NCBI RefSeq assembly: GCF_030812215.1
Contig: NZ_JAUSSG010000013.1
Span: forward strand, 62,001 to 126,000
Direction: 5' to 3'
Origin: Variovorax boronicumulans
GTDB lineage: Bacteria > Pseudomonadota > Gammaproteobacteria > Burkholderiales > Burkholderiaceae_C
Length of the DNA stretch: 64,000 bases
Position numbers and translations under genes: made by a program. The notes under the pieces are model-generated. The model searched no databases and was not told where the DNA came from. It worked only from the letters and a program-made list of their open reading frames with translations. Positions within the stretch are counted from its first letter, which is position 1, and every line of letters starts with the position of its first letter. This document shows positions 61,195 to 64,000 of this stretch, piece by piece.

Positions 61195-61965
61195 TCAGGC
61201 CGGGTCGCGCACGTCGGCCACGGGGTTCGCGCCGAAGTCCTCGCGCGCCAGGTACTTGAGCACCTTGGCCGCGGCGGTGGCGGGGCTGTCGAGCCGGCCT
61301 TCTTCCTTCATGCTCACGAAGCGCGTGCGGTCCGGAAAGTTCTCGGCCGATGCGCCGCGCAGTTGCACCTGCATGTCGGTATCGATGATGCCGGGCGCGA
61401 GCGAGACGATGCGCGCGCCGTTCGGTGCGGCCGCTTCCTCGAGCGCCACGGCCTGAGAGAAACGGTCCATGCCGGCCTTGGCTGCGCAGTAGGGCGCCTG
61501 GCTGCCCATCGCGTTGCGGCCGAGGCCCGAGGAGATGTTCAGCACCTTGCGCGCGCCGCGCCATTCGCGCGTGGCGTTGAGGAACGCCGCGGTCAGCAGC
61601 ATCGGCGCTTCGAGGCCGATGCGCAGCGCCTGCGAGAGCTCGCTGGTCACTGCGCTCGCGAGCGGCGCCGGGTTGCCGACGGTGCCCGCGTTGTTGATGA
61701 GGGTCACGCTGTCGAAGCGCTGCCCGTCGAGGGTCTTGAGCCATGCCGACACGCGGGCCGAGGCGGCGACCGGGTCGGACAGGTCCTGCTCCCATTGAAC
61801 GAGTTCGGCACCGGCGGCCTTGGCCGCTTCGGCCAGTTGCGCATCCTGCTTGCGCGAAATGCCGAGCACCACGTGGCCTGCTTGCAGCAGCTGTTCGGCC
61901 ATGGCACGGCCCAGGCCGCGCGAGGCGCCGGTGATCAGGGTGAGGTGGGAAGCAGCAGCGGTCAT
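61195..61965 (-). CDS. SDR family oxidoreductase
   Basis: 256 residues. Cofactor loop TGASRGLGRAMAEQLL, NNAGTVG, catalytic Ser region LNISSGLGRNAMG, and catalytic Tyr/Lys in YCAAKAGMDRFSQ. An NAD(P)-dependent reductase or dehydrogenase of the classical SDR type; substrate unknown. Third gene of the Crp operon. Confidence 0.93.
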   Translation of the reverse strand: MTAAASHLTLITGASRGLGRAMAEQLLQAGHVVLGISRKQDAQLAEAAKAAGAELVQWEQDLSDPVAASARVSAWLKTLDGQRFDSVTLINNAGTVGNPAPLASAVTSELSQALRIGLEAPMLLTAAFLNATREWRGARKVLNISSGLGRNAMGSQAPYCAAKAGMDRFSQAVALEEAAAPNGARIVSLAPGIIDTDMQVQLRGASAENFPDRTRFVSMKEEGRLDSPATAAAKVLKYLAREDFGANPVADVRDPA

Positions 61966-62025
61966 CGGGAAAGTCTTTCTTGAACGAAGGCGGGGAGGTT
62001 AAAGGGTATCGAGAGGCCTTGCGGC

Positions 62026-62499
62026 TCAGCCGGTACGGAACTGGTTGCGCAGGAAGTTGCGATGGCGCGCAATGTGCTGCAGCTGCGCGGGCGCGATGGT
62101 GCCGCCCAGGTCGACTTCGTCCGCCCCGTTGAGCACCGCGTTCGCGTTTGTCATGGCACGCGCGACGACCTCTTCCTCGCTCACGCCCAGCTGCGCCGCG
62201 AGGTCGAGCGCCACGCGGCGCATGGCGCGCTGCGAGAGCATCCACATCGCGCCGAAGCGATCCCAGGCGAGCGCGGCTTCCTCGGCCTTCTCGCGGTCGG
62301 CGAGGATCTCGCTGAGCGGCTTGGCAAGGATCGCGTCGAGCGCGTCGATCTTCTCGGTCAGCGCCTCGTTGCGCGCGATGGCTTCTTCGAGCGTTGGACC
62401 GCTGTCCTCGGCTTTCTTCGCCTTCGTCGCCTCGGGCGGTGGAATGAAGGCCGCTTCCGCGTTCGCGGGCACGACCTGGATCTGGTCTTTGAGGGTCAT
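62026..62499 (-). CDS. Helical protein of unknown function, coupled to the Crp-like regulator
   Basis: 157 residues. ATG 62499 overlaps the stop of the Crp-like gene (ATGA). Mainly helical with an acidic/Ala-rich middle (LEEAIARNEALTEKIDALDA, a probable coiled coil) and SEEEVVARAMTNANAVL toward the C-terminus. No catalytic motif. Position suggests it modulates the regulator or works with the SDR. Confidence 0.65.
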   Translation of the reverse strand: MTLKDQIQVVPANAEAAFIPPPEATKAKKAEDSGPTLEEAIARNEALTEKIDALDAILAKPLSEILADREKAEEAALAWDRFGAMWMLSQRAMRRVALDLAAQLGVSEEEVVARAMTNANAVLNGADEVDLGGTIAPAQLQHIARHRNFLRNQFRTG

Positions 62500-63266
62500 G
62501 AGGTTTCCGTTTCCGCCGAGGCGTTCTTCTTGTTCGACATTGCGCTCACGCGAAGGCCCGGCAGGTCGAGCACGCGCAAGCCCCCGTACTCCACCCGGAT
62601 CAGCCCCTGCGCTGAAAGGCCGTTGAGCGCCTCGTTCACCCGCTGGCGCGAAAGACCCACCAAGTAAGCCAGTTCCTGTTGCGTGATGCGCAGCACCTCA
62701 CCCACGCCGGGGTACAGCACCGGGTTGAACAGCGACACCAGGTTGCGCGCCACGCGGGCGTCGGGGTTGTTGAGCCGGTCGATTTCCAGCGCCGCGATGA
62801 ACTGGCCGAGCCGTTCGTTGAGCTGGTTCATCACGAAGCGGTTGAAGCCGATCGAATGATCGAGCAGCCAGTGGAAGCTCTCGATCGGCAGGCCCGCCAC
62901 CACGCTGCGGCGCAGCGCCTGGATGTTGTAGCGGTAGGGCTCGCGCTTCATCACCGTGCCTTCGCCGAACCAGCCGCCGGGCGGAACGCCGGTGTAGGTG
63001 ACCGAGCCGCCGTCGGCGTTGTCGTTGCTCATCTTGAGCAGGCCCTCGACCACGCCGAACCAGTAGGTGGGCGAGCGTCCGACGCGGCAAACAAGGTCGC
63101 CGGGCTCGGCTTCGCCCACCACCAGCGCAGCCTCGGCGCGGCGGCGCTCGGCCGGCGTGAGCGTGGGCAGCCAGGGGATGCCGCCGAGCTCCACGGCATT
63201 GGCGGGACGCACGCGGTCCTTGATCGAATTACCGAGCGGACTCTGGTTGAGATTGCCGTGAGGCAT
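62496..63266 (-). CDS. Crp/Fnr-family transcriptional regulator
   Basis: 256 residues from ATG 63266. N-terminal cyclic-nucleotide-type barrel (VVGEAEPGDLVCRVGRS, PPGGWFGEGTVMKRE), dimer helix, and Crp helix-turn-helix (ITQQELAYLVGLSRQRVNEA, LNGLSAQGLIRVE). The cysteines of an Fnr Fe-S cluster are missing (a single Cys at the barrel), so it is not an oxygen sensor of that type. Divergent from an acyl-CoA synthetase across a CRP-spaced palindrome. Confidence 0.9.
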   Translation of the reverse strand: MPHGNLNQSPLGNSIKDRVRPANAVELGGIPWLPTLTPAERRRAEAALVVGEAEPGDLVCRVGRSPTYWFGVVEGLLKMSNDNADGGSVTYTGVPPGGWFGEGTVMKREPYRYNIQALRRSVVAGLPIESFHWLLDHSIGFNRFVMNQLNERLGQFIAALEIDRLNNPDARVARNLVSLFNPVLYPGVGEVLRITQQELAYLVGLSRQRVNEALNGLSAQGLIRVEYGGLRVLDLPGLRVSAMSNKKNASAETETS

Positions 63267-63297
63267 CGGGAAACTCCGGGGAGTAGTGTCCCTAGGA

Positions 63298-63315
63298 TTG
63301 TCGTCGGAACGACAA
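63298..63315. promoter_or_regulatory. CRP-spaced palindrome between crp-like gene and acyl-CoA synthetase
   Basis: TTGTCGT-CGGA-ACGACAA, a perfect 7-4-7 palindrome. Written as TGTCG-N6-CGACA it has the half-site spacing of CRP sites (TGTGA-N6-TCACA). It lies 32 nt upstream of the regulator start and 35 nt upstream of the synthetase GTG. Confidence 0.6.
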
Positions 63316-63350
63316 GCGGACGTCAAAGTGAAGCCTACGATCCGCCCACT

Positions 63351-64000
63351 GTGCAAACAAACGACCCCACCTTCCCCCGGCTGCTGCTCGCGCACGCCCA
63401 GGCCCAACCCGAGTCGCCCGCGGTGCGCGAGAAAGACCTCGGCATCTGGCAGACCTGGACCTGGAACGCCGTGGCAGAAGAGGTGCGCGAGATGGCCTGC
63501 GGCCTCGCGAGCCTCGGCTTCAAGCCCTTCGACAACCTTGCGATCGTGGGCGCCAACCGGCCGCACCTGTACATGGCGGTGGTCGCGGCGCAGAGCCTGC
63601 GCGGCGTGCCGGTGCCGCTCTACCAGGACGCCGTGGCCAGCGAGATGGTCTTCATGCTGCAGGACGCGGCCATCGACTTCGTGATCGTCGAAGACCAGGA
63701 GCAGGTCGACAAGCTGCTCGAGTGCCGCGAGCTGCAGAAGGACCAGGCGCACGGCATCCGCCACATCATCTACGACGACCCCAAGGGCCTGCGCCACTAC
63801 GACCAGCCCGGGCTCATGAGCTACGAGCAGCTGCGTGCGCTGGGCCGCGAGTTCGACAAGGCCAACATCGGCTACTACGACCGCGCCGTGGCGAGCGGCG
63901 AGGCCACCGACGTCGGTGTGATCCTCTACACCTCGGGCACCACCGGGCGCCCCAAGGGCGTGTGCCAGACGCACGCGAGCTTCATCGCCGCGGGCCGCGG
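63351..64000 (+). CDS. Acyl-CoA synthetase / AMP-binding protein, N-terminal part
   Basis: Runs off the window end; about 216 residues visible from GTG 63351. Opens MQTNDPTFPRLLLAHAQAQP, continues through a ligase core (GVPVPLYQDAVASEMVFMLQ) to the P-loop-like YTSGTTGRPKGVCQTH, the AMP-binding signature of adenylate-forming enzymes. It activates a carboxylic acid with ATP and CoA. Divergent from the Crp-like regulator, so probably its target. The acyl substrate cannot be told from this part. Confidence 0.9.
   Translation, partial: MQTNDPTFPRLLLAHAQAQPESPAVREKDLGIWQTWTWNAVAEEVREMACGLASLGFKPFDNLAIVGANRPHLYMAVVAAQSLRGVPVPLYQDAVASEMVFMLQDAAIDFVIVEDQEQVDKLLECRELQKDQAHGIRHIIYDDPKGLRHYDQPGLMSYEQLRALGREFDKANIGYYDRAVASGEATDVGVILYTSGTTGRPKGVCQTHASFIAAGR

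Overview
The window is high-GC, gene-dense DNA from a betaproteobacterium of the Burkholderiales, most likely Comamonadaceae and Variovorax-like. The reasons are several orphan Bug-type solute receptors, class III CoA transferase and acyl-CoA genes, a kdp operon next to an RND pump, and tightly packed operons with ATGA/GTGA overlaps. The genus is inferred from gene content, not from a database match. I see no rRNA, tRNA, CRISPR array, phage or insertion sequence. No intergenic gap exceeds about 290 bases.

Layout. 1-2582: acyl-CoA dehydrogenase C-terminus, Bug receptor and CoA transferase, a catabolic or uptake set. 2568-9587: surface-polysaccharide block (UDP-glucose dehydrogenase, GT2, secreted protein, ferritin-like protein, GT-B protein, capsule-type glycosyltransferase). 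9758-10735: second Bug receptor. 10743-18368: five-gene SWIM / DUF5691 / MoxR ATPase / DUF5682 / VWA system with stop-start overlaps. 18421-21071: lipoprotein gene coupled to htpG. 21355-26979: six-gene operon for an atypical chaperone-usher-like surface structure. 27105-31501: iron-type ABC binding protein, divergent LysR and oxidoreductase genes, aquaporin, and a small repeat-containing periplasmic protein. 31643-33758: two-component system. 33880-38503: AlkZ-like protein, pseudouridine synthase, and NAD salvage (NMN adenylyltransferase-Nudix plus NadV). 38717-40901: lipid-type glycosyltransferase, membrane protein and phosphatase, translationally coupled. 40992-42122: dehydrogenase-like protein. 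42147-50940: kdp potassium-uptake operon with its sensor and regulator and three extra small genes. 51229-58170: RND tripartite pump, Cys-rich HTH regulator, sodB. 58175-60851: VOC protein, third Bug receptor, B3-like metallo-beta-lactamase-fold protein. 60907-63266: Crp-like regulator operon. 63351 to the end: start of an acyl-CoA synthetase.

Most notable: (i) the MoxR/VWA/SWIM/DUF5691/DUF5682 cluster, a conserved but functionally unresolved ATPase-driven system; (ii) the usher-like barrel, chaperone and pilin-like operon, which does not match the common usher layout; (iii) a direct-repeat response-regulator box found both upstream of the two-component operon and upstream of a small duplicated-repeat periplasmic gene, plus a second bipartite promoter motif shared with the polysaccharide locus; (iv) small membrane-protein genes inside the kdp operon; and (v) several palindromes at divergent or operon promoters.
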